This document shows, piece after piece, positions 46,278 through 61,304 of a stretch of 64,000 bases of DNA. The notes under the pieces were generated by a model. The model was not told where the DNA came from and did not search any database. It was given only the letters and a program-made list of their open reading frames with translations. The translations under genes and the position numbers were made by a program. The stretch is taken from positions 145,242,476-145,306,475 of the forward strand of contig NC_081413.1 of NCBI RefSeq assembly GCF_030272615.1, written 5' to 3'. How positions within the stretch are numbered: position 1 is the stretch's first letter; each line of letters opens with the position of its first letter. Source of the DNA: Cryptomeria japonica. Taxonomy: Eukaryota > Streptophyta > Pinopsida > Cupressales > Cupressaceae.

Positions 46278-49200
46278 ATCTCCCAATAATCCAACAACGT
46301 GATCCTAAAAAATCAGCCCAAACTTCTGGGAATAATTACAACCAAAACATATTATTTTTTCCAGATCCAAGTTGGTGGTTCTATACAACATTTGTAGCTT
46401 ACTATTTCTATCAGATTGCTTCAATAGTTCACTATCTTGCCCTAATCTTCAACAATTCAATTCAATTCAAACAGTTCAATTCAATTCAATTTAGGAAGGA
46501 GAAAGCCCCTATCAAAAAGGAGAGACAAAATCTGATCAAAATCTTAATCTTCTAAGGCTAGATCTATTAGATTCCTTTCCTCCCTAATGTAATGGTTAAC
46601 TAGGTTATTTAGTGGTTTTATTATCTTAATTTAACCCTAACCCTAATTTTATCACCATTACATTATGAAATTAAAATTAAAGAATTACTAATTGATAAAG
46701 CAAGAGCCAAACATAAATTATACCAAGTTTAACTTTGTCTTTAGCTCCAATTTGCATGTCATAACTCAAAGCTAGAGTTTAACTTTAATCTTGGGATGTA
46801 ATCTATAGACATAAATTTGTCTACACTAGATCAGATTTGATTTTATCCCATTCTAGCCAATACAATACATATTTATTATTTACCCTTGATCCTTAATTAA
46901 ATAGGTTTACACTTATTTAATTATATCTAAAAATTATCCCCCATTGTTGTCCAACTAAATCAATTAATTGACATCTATTTAATTAATTGATTTAGAAGTT
47001 AATTGATCCTCATTACCATTTTCTCTAATATCTAGTTCCACCTCACCCTCAATCTTTGTCCACTCAATCCTGGGCATTGAATGCATCTGCATGGATCAAG
47101 ATCTAAATTTTCCATCATGTGACAAGTGTCACTACCCTCCTCTTGCTCACACTAATGAGCACACAAAGGTCATCTCAAAGCCACCGTATCTTTTACACAT
47201 GTCATAAACATTGTTCTCACACATGAGTTTCACTATTTGAGCACAACTAGTTGTTATACCTATGACATATGTCATTCTCATGCCTCTACCTTCTAACACT
47301 TGTCACAAGGCTAGAATTCCAATCCATGACATCTTGTTCAATCAATCTTAACCATCCATTTGACATTAAATCTTAGCCATTAATTTTCTCCATAAAAAAT
47401 CTATAAATTGAAGCCTTTGCTCTCATTTTGATCATCCACTTTTATATTATCATTGTGTTGTCCATTTTCTCCAGTCAATCCTTATCATCCTCATCCTAAT
47501 ATCATGCTACTAGTCTAAGCAATCATGAACATTCTACCCATTACTGAGATGAAAAAATAAAAGACAAGGTAACATTATGAATTTCATTTATATTATATAT
47601 AATTTATGTCTTTTACCCTTCCTCCATCTTTAAAATGATTTTAGACTTACATGGTTTAACTGACTATAATTGATCACTTGTAAATAAGGAAGCTAATAAG
47701 ATATCAAGGATTTACCATATGGTTATCTTAGATTCAAGATGAAATTTAACTCGATTGCATAATATGAGAATCTAAACCGACTCCAAAACACTTAAAAAAT
47801 ATTCTTTTTCTTCGTAAATATTTGAATAACTATGAATGTGGAACATTCTCAAACCCATTTAAAATCCATGAGTTGAGGTTGGCTAACTCAAGGCCCAAGT
47901 GGAACCACAACTACATGGTGTCATCTTACAACGCTACTTAAAACATGTGTCATGATCTCGTCACCCTTGACTACTCAAAATAAACCCTACCTACACGAAG
48001 AATCTTGAAACTAACTTACGTCATGAAACTTACGCATTTAGAACTGAAAAGCATTAAACCCTAACGAATCATGCGTCAAATGTGGAATGGGTTTACAGCA
48101 ATTATGAGGAAAATTTATTCCAAACGGGTCCAAAGTAGATTCAGATGTGAAAAGGCTTTTTTTCACCGGTGTATTTTCAAAGTCCCGTGTTTGCCCCACA
48201 AAACTAGACTTTCATAATGAAAACATCCAGATAACAATTCGCACAATCTCACAGGCTTATAAAAAGATGTGATAAAGATTTTACAAAGCTACCATCTAAG
48301 ACTAAACCAGTGTTTAGTCATAAAAAGATAAAAAGATTCTAAAAGCCAGATCCCAAAAACAGATAAAACTTTGTCTCCACTTTTGGTTCAAAGAAAAGCT
48401 TGGTAAAAACTGAACCAAAGAGGGGTCTGAGAAGGTTTTGGATCTCTGAAGTTTCGACAAGTAACCAATGGGAAAGTATCAATAATGGTGGGATGCTTTG
48501 AGATGGGTTTGCATTGGGTCCATTACAATTCAGCACTTGAAACCACTGAATTATCTTCGACATATTCAATGTTTATCTAAATTTTAGGTCCAATTGAAAT
48601 GAGATAAAATTGGATTTCAGATTCACTTCTAGTCTCGATCATTTCGAAAGGGAAATAAGGGAAACTGGACTTTGAAAAAACTGTAGAACCAATCATCCAT
48701 CAACAAGATTTAACTTTGATTTTAGATCCATAGTTTATAAGACAGCTTAACTGTAAATGCAAGGGAGAATGGATATGAGATATTTTTGAGTTTGAAATCT
48801 CTTCTAACCTGATTTAATAACACTAGACGTCTGAATCCTGATAATACTCCATAGTACAATCATCTAACACGTGGTATGATTTTACATCACTTAAAATGGA
48901 TATGACACAACTTCACATCACAGTAGTCCAGAAATGAATTTTCACAGGAACTGAAAAGCGACTGAGGTGAAACTTAGGTGGCCACGCGCTGGATAAATAC
49001 TTGTGGAAGCATCTCTTGCGTCTTCGATTCAAAGCCAGCTATACTAACTATGGATTACAATGGAATTCATATCCACTCATTTCACTATAACAAAATTTGA
49101 TATATTTATTGCATCTACATCTTTCTAGGATAACAACAGATTATCTAAGTTATTTTTATATAAACTATTTAAACAGATAATACAAGCCACAAAGGGATCA

Positions 49201-50150
49201 TAAATAACCACTTCAATGACATGGTTACACGTTGGGGTCTTCAAGATATTTTTTTCCTATGACGAATCCTCTTAAACAATCACAGATCACACGGAAGACA
49301 CCAGAAGACAACTCTCATTTTATACAGCTACATCACTATTATCTATATAATAAATAGAGATGAAAATTCTCTTAAAAAGTAAATTCGTATTACTTTTTTA
49401 TATTATCAATTCAGATTTATCATTGTAAGGGAGCTTTTAGCAAGATTATAAATATCATCGACATCTTTATTAAATGATCAAGACGACCTTGGCTTAATTT
49501 AATTTTTCACCTCAACTCACAATAACCATAGCATGTGCATCATATAATAAGTTAGAATAAATCGAACAAATAATATAGAACTAACATCACACTATTTTAA
49601 GATCAGACAAATAGAAATTATATCAGCAATTGTCTCCTAAAGTATCTTGATGTTTCTTCTACTCACACAACAAAATCAATGGAAATGACTCTACTATTTT
49701 AGTTAGCCACCTCCATAGCAAGTGACCAACTTCATATCGAGTAACTCAAGTTTTTGCCAAACTTTCTATGAGCTAACAATTCTAAGCCAATCTAGAAATT
49801 TCTCTTTGATTCCTCTTGAAACATCTTGACATCTAAACCCTTGTCTACTCATTCTCGTAAGAATTCATCATGCTAGGTTTACTGTCTTAGACATTAGTTC
49901 TCCCTGATTAGTAACTCAAAATGTGGTTACTAAACTAAAATGGTGATCCCATTACCTTTCCCACGGATTTATAACATTATTCCCTTAATTTTAATGACAT
50001 TTTGTGCATTTCTTTTAGCTTTAAAAAAAAAACCTTTTGTTTCTAGATTATATTATGCGAGAGTTGTTTGCATCAACATTTCTATTCACATTCCATGGTC
50101 TATCATTAGGATGATAGAGAGCTATAAGAAATGAAAAAATAGTTAATTCC
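46278..50150. other. No gene; possible old LTR at about 46400-47570
   Basis: Only short chance ORFs. A TATA-like CTATAAATTGAAGCC at about 47400 and AATTAATTGATTT-rich DNA resemble the gypsy-like LTRs at 18511-20916, so an old LTR is plausible. A short AATTC-based repeat lies at 46447-46490. From 47600 to 50150 I see nothing identifiable. Confidence 0.3.
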
Positions 50151-50161
50151 AAGCCGAAACA

Positions 50162-50424
50162 TAATATATATGTATACATGCATACATGTGTGTGTGTGTG
50201 TCCGCGCGCATGTGCATGTGTGTCTTATGTTAAACCATATATATATATATAGATGCATGTACACACACACATCAGAATATGTGTAAATGTGCTGCATACA
50301 TATTCTTATATTTATATACACATAAATACTTATATTTATAGCTATTTATATTAACACATATTCTTTCTTATGTTATTTCTAAATTGATTTATTTATAAAC
50401 ATGTGTGTGTGTGTGTGTGTGTGT
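50162..50424. repeat. TG/CA and TATATG-type microsatellite cluster
   Basis: TG runs near 50186-50200 and 50402-50424 are separated by ATATAT and ACACAC stretches. Confidence 0.85.
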
Positions 50425-50449
50425 TCTTGCTTTTTATTCATGTATTGAA

Positions 50450-53190
<2,741 letters not shown>

Positions 53191-53244
53191 AGCAATGGGG
53201 ATAATGTCCAAGCAATGGGGAGAATGTCAAAGCAATGGGGAGAT
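53191..53244 (+). repeat. Triplicated 20-bp polypurine-tract unit
   Basis: AGCAATGGGG occurs at 53191, 53211 and 53231, exactly 20 bp apart, with AGAATGTCAA-type spacers. The third copy (CAATGGGGAGAT) directly precedes an LTR start TGTTGATG at 53245, so the repeated unit is a polypurine tract. Confidence 0.7.
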
Positions 53245-54223
53245 TGTTGATGATATGGTTTGTTAGAAAAGGAGAAAATAATTGTCACTAGTTCTAGTGG
53301 CTTTGTGTTGTGTATTTCCACCATCTTGGTGTTTGATGTTCACACTCAATAAGGAAATTTTTCTATGGTCTCGGTCCTCTTGATCAAGAAAATATTATTT
53401 TTGGAATGTTTGTAGTACGGTGAGGTGTAATATGCATGAAAGAGTATTTAAAGTTTGGCTGGAAGAATGCTTCACATTCCTCTGCATTTGATGATATGGT
53501 CTTTATGAATTTGAACATAATGGTTTTTCTCTATGGAAACTACACTTGTATCTTTTTAGGTTCCTAGTGTTGCAGCTAAAGTGGCTAGTGATTCATGTTT
53601 GCTAACAATCTAGTTGTTTGTCAAGATTATATTTAATCTCGGTCTAGAAAATGCTTTGCATTTCTTCACATTTATGGTTTTGTGGCTATGGCTTGGAGTA
53701 CACACTTGTAATGTTTTTTCTTCATCTTAGTTCAAGTTACAAGTGTTGAAGTGTTCCACAAGTATGGTTGTTCATGCTACATTTGGGACTTTGTTTCTTG
53801 GCATTTTGATAATTAAGTGTTTCGTATCTATTTGTCTTGTATTAGCATGTTTTGAAGTGACAATGATAAAGTGGTGTTTGGTAATGATGTTGGATGTTCA
53901 AGGAATGTCCATATACACTCTGCAAGGTGATTAGTTGATCTAGTTGGTGTTGTATTATGTCTAATGTTGATGTTTTGGGTAACTTGTAGCTATTTGCCAG
54001 ACAAAGTTTGTTATGTTGATTGTGCTATATTCATGATGCTTTGCACCAATCTTTTAGGTTGTGTTAAGTTGGATTTGGGTCATATTATAGCTTGTGGGTG
54101 TTGGTGTAATTATTTATTCTTAAAGGATATAATTATAGTTTACTTAAGTTGACTTAGGATAATGCATCTCATCATAGTTTGGATATGAGACACTTAGGGA
54201 AGTGTGCACATAGGGATGATACT
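53245..54223 (+). repeat. Partial copia 3' LTR
   Basis: Starts TGTTGATGATATGG after the polypurine tract and reads like the other T/G-rich copia LTRs in the window (for example 58124-59576). No clear end was found. It merges with the tract before 54224, so it is probably truncated. No coding capacity. Confidence 0.4.
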
Positions 54224-54550
54224 TGTAGGAGAAATTCCACCTTTTGTGGTCTTATCTTGTTGTTACATTCCATATTCGGTGGGTGATCCACCTCTTTTGG
54301 AATATTATATTATTTCTCCTACCTACCCCTACATTTCCTTACCTACCCTTGTTTCTCATTGGGCCACATGTAATGATTGTGTGCTCACATATCCATTTGG
54401 CCTTGCCTATATAAGCAAGCCCATATTCATGGTATTGGTTAATACAATTGATCACTTTTGCATATTTATGAGAATATAGTTTGTTCTTGTCAAACTATTA
54501 TCTCTCTTTTGTGAGGTTTTCATTGTGTCCTTGATCTTGGAAAAATGTCA
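54224..54550 (+). repeat. Short copia LTR (about 327 bp)
   Basis: Starts TGTAGGAGAAATTCCACC and ends AAAATGTCA. A TATA box CCTATATAAGC lies near 54407. A purine-rich GCACATAGGGATGATACT lies just before it and a primer-binding site just after it. Confidence 0.55.
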
Positions 54551-54552
54551 CA

Positions 54553-54568
54553 TGTTATCAGAGCCATT
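54553..54568 (+). other. Primer-binding site after the short LTR
   Basis: TGTTATCAGAGCCATT, one change from TGGTATCAGAGCC; it marks 54224-54550 as a 5' LTR. Confidence 0.65.
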
Positions 54569-55850
54569 GGGGCTTCATTGATTGGTTTTGGGAGACATCT
54601 GGGAAGGCTTCTAATTTTGGATCTAAGGTACTGTGCATTTTGGATGCATCCTAGAGCATTTTTGACCTCACCATTGTGTCTGAAAGGTCATTTCCATAAA
54701 AATCAAGTATAAACTCATCCATATTTGACAAAAGTCAAATTTTTGGCTTGGAGGAAAATTTAGCTAATTCGACTAAAGACAATACAGATTTTCAAAAAAC
54801 AAATAATATTTTATTTTTTGCGATTTCTTATCTTGAATTTTAAACCCACAGAAATTTTGTTTTAAACGGGCTTTGTTAATGTTTTTTTTTTAATTATAAT
54901 TTTGGGCAGGGGGGGTGGTTATTTACCCCCAAACCCGTAGCCTACACCTTGCAGACATTTTTGTGCAGGCACTCGCCGACCGTACCCATACAAGCCTTAC
55001 AACTTTTGTCGGCTTTTCTCTCCGACGACCACAGCCTTGCTTTAGCCGGTGAACCTCCCGCCTCCATCGTCCACTCACTGTCTGTCAACATTGCCTGCCA
55101 CCTGCACCACCATCCGTGCCAGTCGTCTTCACCTCCATGCTTCGCTATCTGCCAACTCAGCGCCAGTCGAGAGCCACCACATGGGTGCCATGTCATATGG
55201 ACCCTACCATGACAGTCATACAAACCAACACATCATAGCCCCCATCAGCGGCCCAGTCATTGGCCACATTAGCATGTCATAACAGATGTACCTTCACCAT
55301 CACACAATGCCCAGTCAGCAGACACTCAAGTGCCACATCACTATACAGTCTTCTCTATCAAATTTGCCACATCATCCGACCATACCGCTAGTGAGCTTGC
55401 CACCTAAGCATTCGTACAATACATAATACACATCAAGAAGACCTTTCAGCCTACCACGTCACCCTATTCGTACAATCAGCAAGAGGGTTGTGACTATTTT
55501 TTGATGGTCTTACGAATGTCAAATTTAACATAGTGAAGTACTGACATCAGCTTGCATCAGTATCTTTTTGAAAATTTTAGACCCCTCATCATTGAGAAGT
55601 TTGAATTTTGGGGTCAACTTTGAAGGCCCATATCTTGCTCAATTTTGCTCCTTTTTGTGTGCAATATTTTTTTATTTGGGCTAATTTTTCATGCTCTCCG
55701 CAATGGTATGGTTATTTTCTGATTTTGGTGAATAGGTTTTTATCTCACAGTGGGGATCCATATTGAGTTGTTTCACTTATTAGATATATTTTTCGGTTGA
55801 TTGATTATGTGCTACACATTTCTTCTACACGTTATCTTGTTGTTGATTTT
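54569..55850 (+). mobile_element. Leader and gag-region remnant of a copia element
   Basis: Follows the short LTR and its primer site. A poly-G run (54908-54914) and a GC-rich Pro/Ser/His-coding stretch at 54940-55300 stand out from AT-rich surroundings. Short overlapping ORFs on both strands there (87 and 93 codons) have no recognised motif and probably follow from base composition. The right boundary with the next LTR is unclear. Confidence 0.35.
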
Positions 55851-55879
55851 GGAGGATGTGTGCCAACATGTATGTTGGT

Positions 55880-56678
55880 TAGATCTATTTAGAAAGATGT
55901 CATATGATGTTTTTAAGTCCTTTCCATCTCCTAGATAGGACCACATTTATTACAATTATGTTTTGGTGGCCAACTTGATAGGACCTATGCTTGTCCTCTA
56001 TTCTATCCAACCTAATTGATATTTGTAATGAAGAATATGGTATATATAGAAGATCAAATTAAGGCCGATGGTGTGGATGTGTGGATAGACCAATGTGTGT
56101 GTACATGTTTCACCTACATGATCATATATTTTGTAGAGTCAACGATGCAAACTTTTGGTAGAAGAAGTGAGTGATGATTGTAGTGAAGTTGGTTGCTTGA
56201 GATAGAAATTTAGGTACAACTTCATAATTGGAGATTATTGGGGGTAGTGTTGTTGAAGGCCTATTATTTATTATTTCATAAGTTCATGTACTTTTCTTAG
56301 AGATAGTTGGTCTTCTAGAAACTTTTGTATCTTTCCTTGAGGCAGTGACTCTTAGCCTACAAGTATTTTGTATCTTACCGTAGGATGGTGCATCTCAACC
56401 TACAAGTTCATTTTGGGGAGCAGTGCACTTCCTTGGTAGTGAGCCTAAAACAAATTTGTAATAATTTTATATATAGTGAGTTGACTCTCACTATGGTTTT
56501 TTACTATTTGGTTTTTCCACATTAATTTGGTGTTCTCTTGTGCATGGTGATTTATTATTTTATCTTTTCATTACAACTGATAAGGTTAAGATTAAGTTGA
56601 CAGTGATTTGTGAAATAAAGTTTAATTATTTGTTGTAGACTAATTCACCCCCCTCTTCATCCTAAGGTGTGTTCAACA
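55880..56678 (+). repeat. 5' LTR of a gag-only copia element (left edge uncertain)
   Basis: Shares with the 3' LTR (58124-59576) the segments TTGTATCTTTCC, GCCTACAAGT/GCCTGCAAGT, GGAGCAGT, TCCTTGG/GACAGT and CCTAAAACAAA in the same order, plus the terminal C-rich box near 56645. It ends GTGTTCAACA. A TATA-like GGTATATATAGAAG lies near 56040. The LTRs are diverged, so the element is old. Confidence 0.5.
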
Positions 56679-56679
56679 A

Positions 56680-56693
56680 TTGGTATCAGATCC
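56680..56693 (+). other. Primer-binding site of the gag-only element
   Basis: TTGGTATCAGATCC directly after the LTR; near-perfect plant copia Met-tRNA site. Confidence 0.8.
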
Positions 56694-56743
56694 ATGTTCC
56701 TCTAGAGGAAGATTAACTGCTTGATGTAGATATTGGAAGGCAC

Positions 56744-57990
56744 ATGATGGATCTTACAAGATTTACAAGTTTGATGGCACAAACTACTCCTAGAAGATGA
56801 GAGTGGAATCATATTTGAACTCCATGGGATATGGAATTTTCAGTTCTATTATGGATGGTTATACTCCTCCCTCTACTCCACCTACTACTCCAAATGAGAT
56901 CAGAATGCATGAGAACAATGAAAGGGCAAGGAGTGTAATTATAAGTAGTCTATTTGATACTGAACTCTCAAAGGTAACAGACTACAATTTCACCAAATAT
57001 GTTTGAGAAAAACTTACTAAAATTTATAAAGGAGACAAGAAGGTAAACCAAGTCAAGTTACAGAAACTCAAAAGAAATTTGAGAACTTAAGGATGTTAGA
57101 GGATGAAAAATATCAGTTGATAGCTCTACATACACCGAGTAATAGAGTTAGTTTCTAGAATCATAGGTGTTGGTGGAAGATTGGATGAAGATGAAGGTGT
57201 GAAGAAGGTACTTAGGACTCTTCCTAAATATTTTGTTCCTAAGGTGTTCGCTAATGAAGAAAGGAGAGATTTTGATACATATACAATGGATCAACTAGAT
57301 ATGGTGCTCTAACTTCTTTTGAGATGAGAGATGTTGAACCAAATGAAACAAAAAAGGAAGCCACATTCAAAGAAAGTAAGAAAGTGGAAGATGATCCGTT
57401 GACCTAGATGACAACCTTGATGAAGAAAAAGAAAAATTTGTGAGAAGAATAAAGAAGGGAACCAAAACATACAAAGGTAAGTTACCACTAAAATATTTCA
57501 ATTATGGAAGAACTAGTCATTTTGCATCTAGATGTCCTTGCAAAGAAGAAATTAACAAAATAGGAGATGATAGAAACAAAATATTAGATGATAGGGATAA
57601 ATGAGATAAGTCTAAAATAAGTTTTGATTCTAAGAAAGTACCCATTCATTTGAAGATGAGGACTCTGATGACTCTAGTGATGAAACACTATTTATGGCTA
57701 TGAAAGTTGATGATAACAAAGAATATAAGGAATTTGATGAAAATAATGAAAGATCATTAATTGTGTGGTCTACTCTCCATGCAAAAGAGGAGCTAAATGC
57801 ATGGGTGAAAGATAATGGATGCTCAAGCCACATGACATGTGATAGAAGAAATTTTAACAATTTCGAAATGATGGATAAGTTAAATTTGATGGTGAAGAAT
57901 CTACTCAGGTTTGTGGAAAATGGACAATAACCATTGATGGGTAAATCAAAATAGAGGAAGTTCTTTATTTCAACCTGATGTCTAACAATA
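56744..57990 (+). pseudogene. Copia gag and protease remnant
   Basis: Gag pieces in shifting frames: FDGTNYS, MRVESYLNSMGYGIFSSIMD, NERARSVIISSLFDTELSKV (56797-57003), then VLRTLPKYFVPKV-type sequence near 57220. The zinc knuckle near 57480-57540 reads KYFNYGRTSHFASRCP: Cys residues lost, His and last Cys kept. At 57694-57930 an acidic linker leads to VKDNGCSSHMTCDRRNF, the copia protease motif with D-N-G in place of D-S-G. Many stops; clearly dead. Confidence 0.65.
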
Positions 57991-58123
57991 TGTGTTTCCA
58001 TTGAGGAGATGATTGGAATATGTATTGTGGTCATTTATGCAATGAATGTTTGTGTGTTGGGCATATTTGAGAGTAGTTGTGCCTTTCTAACTCAATCCGT
58101 ACCTTGAATCTATAAAGGGAGAT

Positions 58124-59576
58124 TGTCCAGAGGTTTAGCAGAGGTATTCATGGAAGTATATCAATTAAGACATATATTATTTATAAATACACATGATTTA
58201 TGTTTTGGTTCTATGATGCAGTTACTTTGGTTGGTGTCTACATGATTAGGATGACATTTGGATGAAGGTTAAGATCAATCTCATATTTTGTGTTTGAAGA
58301 AAATTGTCTAAGTGTGAAATAGTGCATTTTCCTATGACTCTGAGCTAATAATTGCTTTGCATCTTGTTGCATTTCATATTTTGTATGTGTAGTTTTGGAG
58401 TTAAGTAAAGGAGGATGTAAGGTATATTTCTACCATTTTTCATTAAGGGTTTGTATTCTAAATCACAGTCTATCAGTATAAGGTAATCTTGTTGGCTGAC
58501 TATAATGCTCTAAATTCTACTATAAGAATTGGTATGGCTATGTGGTTTTGGGAAGATGACAAGGATATTGTATTGGATCATCAATATGAGTTTTAGGTGT
58601 GTTAGTGCTTCAGTGCATAGTATTCTTCATGTTGATGTCACATAGTCTGTTTGGTCTACACAATGTTTACCAGTTCAGTATTATTAATCTTCTGCACCAA
58701 CACTTGATCATTGATTACTTCAGGAAATGTTTGTATAAATGTTGTAGATGCTCTCTAGTGCTTTCATCTTGGTCCACATAATGTTTTGATTCTCTTTGAT
58801 GACAAAAAAACAAACAATTAGCAATTTTAACAATGGTATTGACATTTCGGCCAATTGGTTATATTCCTTCGATTCTGGTTGATGTTGACCTATTTCTTTG
58901 GCCTTGAAGGGAATGATATGACATGTTTAGTGTTAAATTAAGTCTTGGATTGATATACAACCTATTTTTGATGGTGATGAATGCATTTGAGGCTAATCTA
59001 TGTTTTGTTGCACATTTCATTTGTAAGGTCCTATTTGAGTTGACCTAATTGATGTTTTAGGATGTTGCAGAGGATATTTAAGGAAGGATAAATCATTTAT
59101 GGATATGTGAGAGTTGATATGAAGTCTTTTAATATGAAAAATTAATTAGTGGTATATCAGATGATTATGATGTGTGCAAAATTTGTGTGATAGAATATTT
59201 GGGCTACAAAGAGTAAATTGCACTATCAACATTTGTTAGATGCTTCTTGTATAGCAGTTCATATTATGTTTGTCATAGTAATATTATTGTATCTTTCCCT
59301 AGAGAAGTAATCTTTAGTTTGCAAGTCCATTTGTATCTTTTCTTAGGGTAGTGTGCCTTAGCCTGCAAGTTTGTTCAAGGAGCAGTTAGCTTCCTTGACA
59401 GTAATCCTAAAACAAACATTGTAATACTTGTTTGATATATTGGGAGTGGATAATCATCATGGATTTTCACTCCTTGAGTTTTTCACATAAAAATATGGGT
59501 GTTCTAAAGGTTAATGAATGGTTAAAATTTAGTTTGTGTTGATTCATCCCCCCCTCTCAACATTTGAGTATGTTCA
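58124..59576 (+). repeat. 3' LTR of the gag-only copia element
   Basis: Begins TGTCCAGAGG right after the polypurine tract and ends GTATGTTCA, preceded by the C-rich box (TCATCCCCCCCTCTCAACA). About 1.45 kb, no supported ORF. Confidence 0.55.
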
Positions 59577-59605
59577 TAATGTATGCATATATTTATTTAT
59601 GTATG

Positions 59606-59612
59606 TATATGC

Positions 59613-59689
<77 letters not shown>

Positions 59690-59690
59690 C
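59606..59690. repeat. (GTATAT)n hexanucleotide microsatellite
   Basis: About 14 units of GTATAT; it abuts the LTR start at 59692. The overlapping 70-codon frame of alternating Val and Tyr is a repeat artefact. Confidence 0.95.
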
Positions 59691-59691
59691 A

Positions 59692-60945
59692 TGTTATTAT
59701 GAGGATCCAGTTATTACTAAGAGGGGAGGTGAATCAATAATAAAATAAATCTGCAACACTTCACAAAACTATACTAGTAACAACTCAAACAATATTGTAA
59801 GTTGATTTAACAAACCATTCACTCAAATGTTCATCAATATGCAAACAGAGTAAAGATATTAAATGCACAAATCAATAATACATCCACCATATGAACACAA
59901 AGATTTTTGACATGGAAACCCAACTAGGAAAACCATGGTGGGAATTAGCACCCACAATATGTATTTGCACTCTTTTGGAATGCGCCCAATTAAAGGCCTA
60001 GCCCGGTTAAGAGTAGACCCTACTAGGAGCTCTACCTTGTTAGAGGATTTTGAACTGAAGTTAATGAGCCACCCGGTGAAGGGATTTATAATATCAGACT
60101 TGTTAGGATCTACCCAGTTAAGGGATTACAAACTGTTGTAACTGTTAGGAAACAATAGGGCAAATGATCTGATTACAACACTTCCTTGCTTTCTAGTACA
60201 AACCCTTTTCAACACAACTCTGCTACACACATGTAGACACTTTAAACTGGTTCGGCAATACCTTCTTCTCAAACCACTGACACAAAATATCTTCTCCAAC
60301 TAGCCCTAAATACACCTTTCAGTTAGGGTAGCTACAAACCCTAATTACATCAACAAGATACAATGAATTTACATTTAGCATGGCAAAACACTCCGCCAAA
60401 ATAAATTTCACATCATTTCAACAAATTTCTAGATGATTTCCATCGTTGAATGATCACCGCACATCGATTTGATAAGCAATCAAACCCTTATTTCATTCTT
60501 TTAAGAACTTTGTTGTTTTCCAAGAAATTGATCCTTGTACGCGCTCAAATACCATCTTATCATTACACATGGATTATGACACATCATCACTAAGTTATTA
60601 TCATGATAAGATCCACTGCCAAACCTTAAATCATTACCATTTAAAGATCTGATATAGGTATTTAATCTTCTTCATATAGTTCATAACAGTCAATTATAAA
60701 TGTGCTTTCCAGTTCACCAAACTTGATGTGATTTCAATCACAGACTCATGCCAATGTTATGAACATATACTCTGAACCACAACCATCAATTCTAACTACA
60801 ATGCATGATTCAACTTCTCCTTCTCTCCTCTGCTAGTTTTGTATCTGATCGAACTAGTTGACATCAATGACAACATATACCTGATCATATCAACTTTACT
60901 GGTCATCTTCTCATCTCATCATCATCTCCATCAGTTATGCCAACA
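59692..60945 (-). repeat. 3' LTR of the minus-strand copia element
   Basis: TGTTATTATGAGG to GTTATGCCAACA on the plus strand, about 1254 bp, with the shared box near 59720 (GAGGGGAGGTGAATCAAT) and the shared AAACCCAACTAGGAAAACCA block near 59917. Its first 329 bp match the plus-strand fragment at 62318-62670. Confidence 0.8.
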
Positions 60946-60968
60946 ATCTCCCCCTTTGACATTGATGG
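60946..60968 (-). other. Polypurine tract of the minus-strand copia element
   Basis: Plus strand ATCTCCCCCTTTGACATTG, the same form as at 26128, directly beside the LTR. Confidence 0.75.
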
Positions 60969-61304
60969 TAACACCAAAAGCTCACCATGCAAAACTGGAA
61001 CTCTAACTGTTATGACTATTGTACTGTTCTTTTCTTCTTCTATTTTGTTTCACTTGTTCTTCTCCCTTCATTAGTCTGTTCTTCTCTTTTTTCTATTCAT
61101 TGTTCTTCTCCCCCTTTACTTTTCTTCTCCCTCTTTGACAACAATGCCAAAGGTGCAAAGTGTCAAAATCATCTTCTACTACTATTGTTTTCTTCATCTT
61201 TGCTACTCTCCTTGAGGAGTAGCCCTTTTCTCATCAATCCACAGTGAAATATCTTCAATTAGTTCACTAGATTGATGTTGCAACATCATCTTAGTTGACC
61301 TTTT

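Larger units (their letters stand above)
56679..58123 (+). mobile_element. Internal region of a pol-less copia element
   Basis: Only about 1.45 kb lies between the primer site and the 3' LTR. It codes for gag, a damaged zinc knuckle and a protease start, then nothing. RT, RNase H and integrase are absent, so this copy is internally deleted. A purine run AAAGGGAGAT (58115-58124) forms the polypurine tract. Confidence 0.6.

Noticed and set aside
54942-55282. Pair of opposing ORFs of about 90 codons
   Set aside because: Both strands are open over the same GC-rich leader of a copia element; no conserved motif to prefer either.
59536-59748. 70-codon ORF with a Val-Tyr repeat
   Set aside because: Product of the GTATAT microsatellite spanning two LTR edges.
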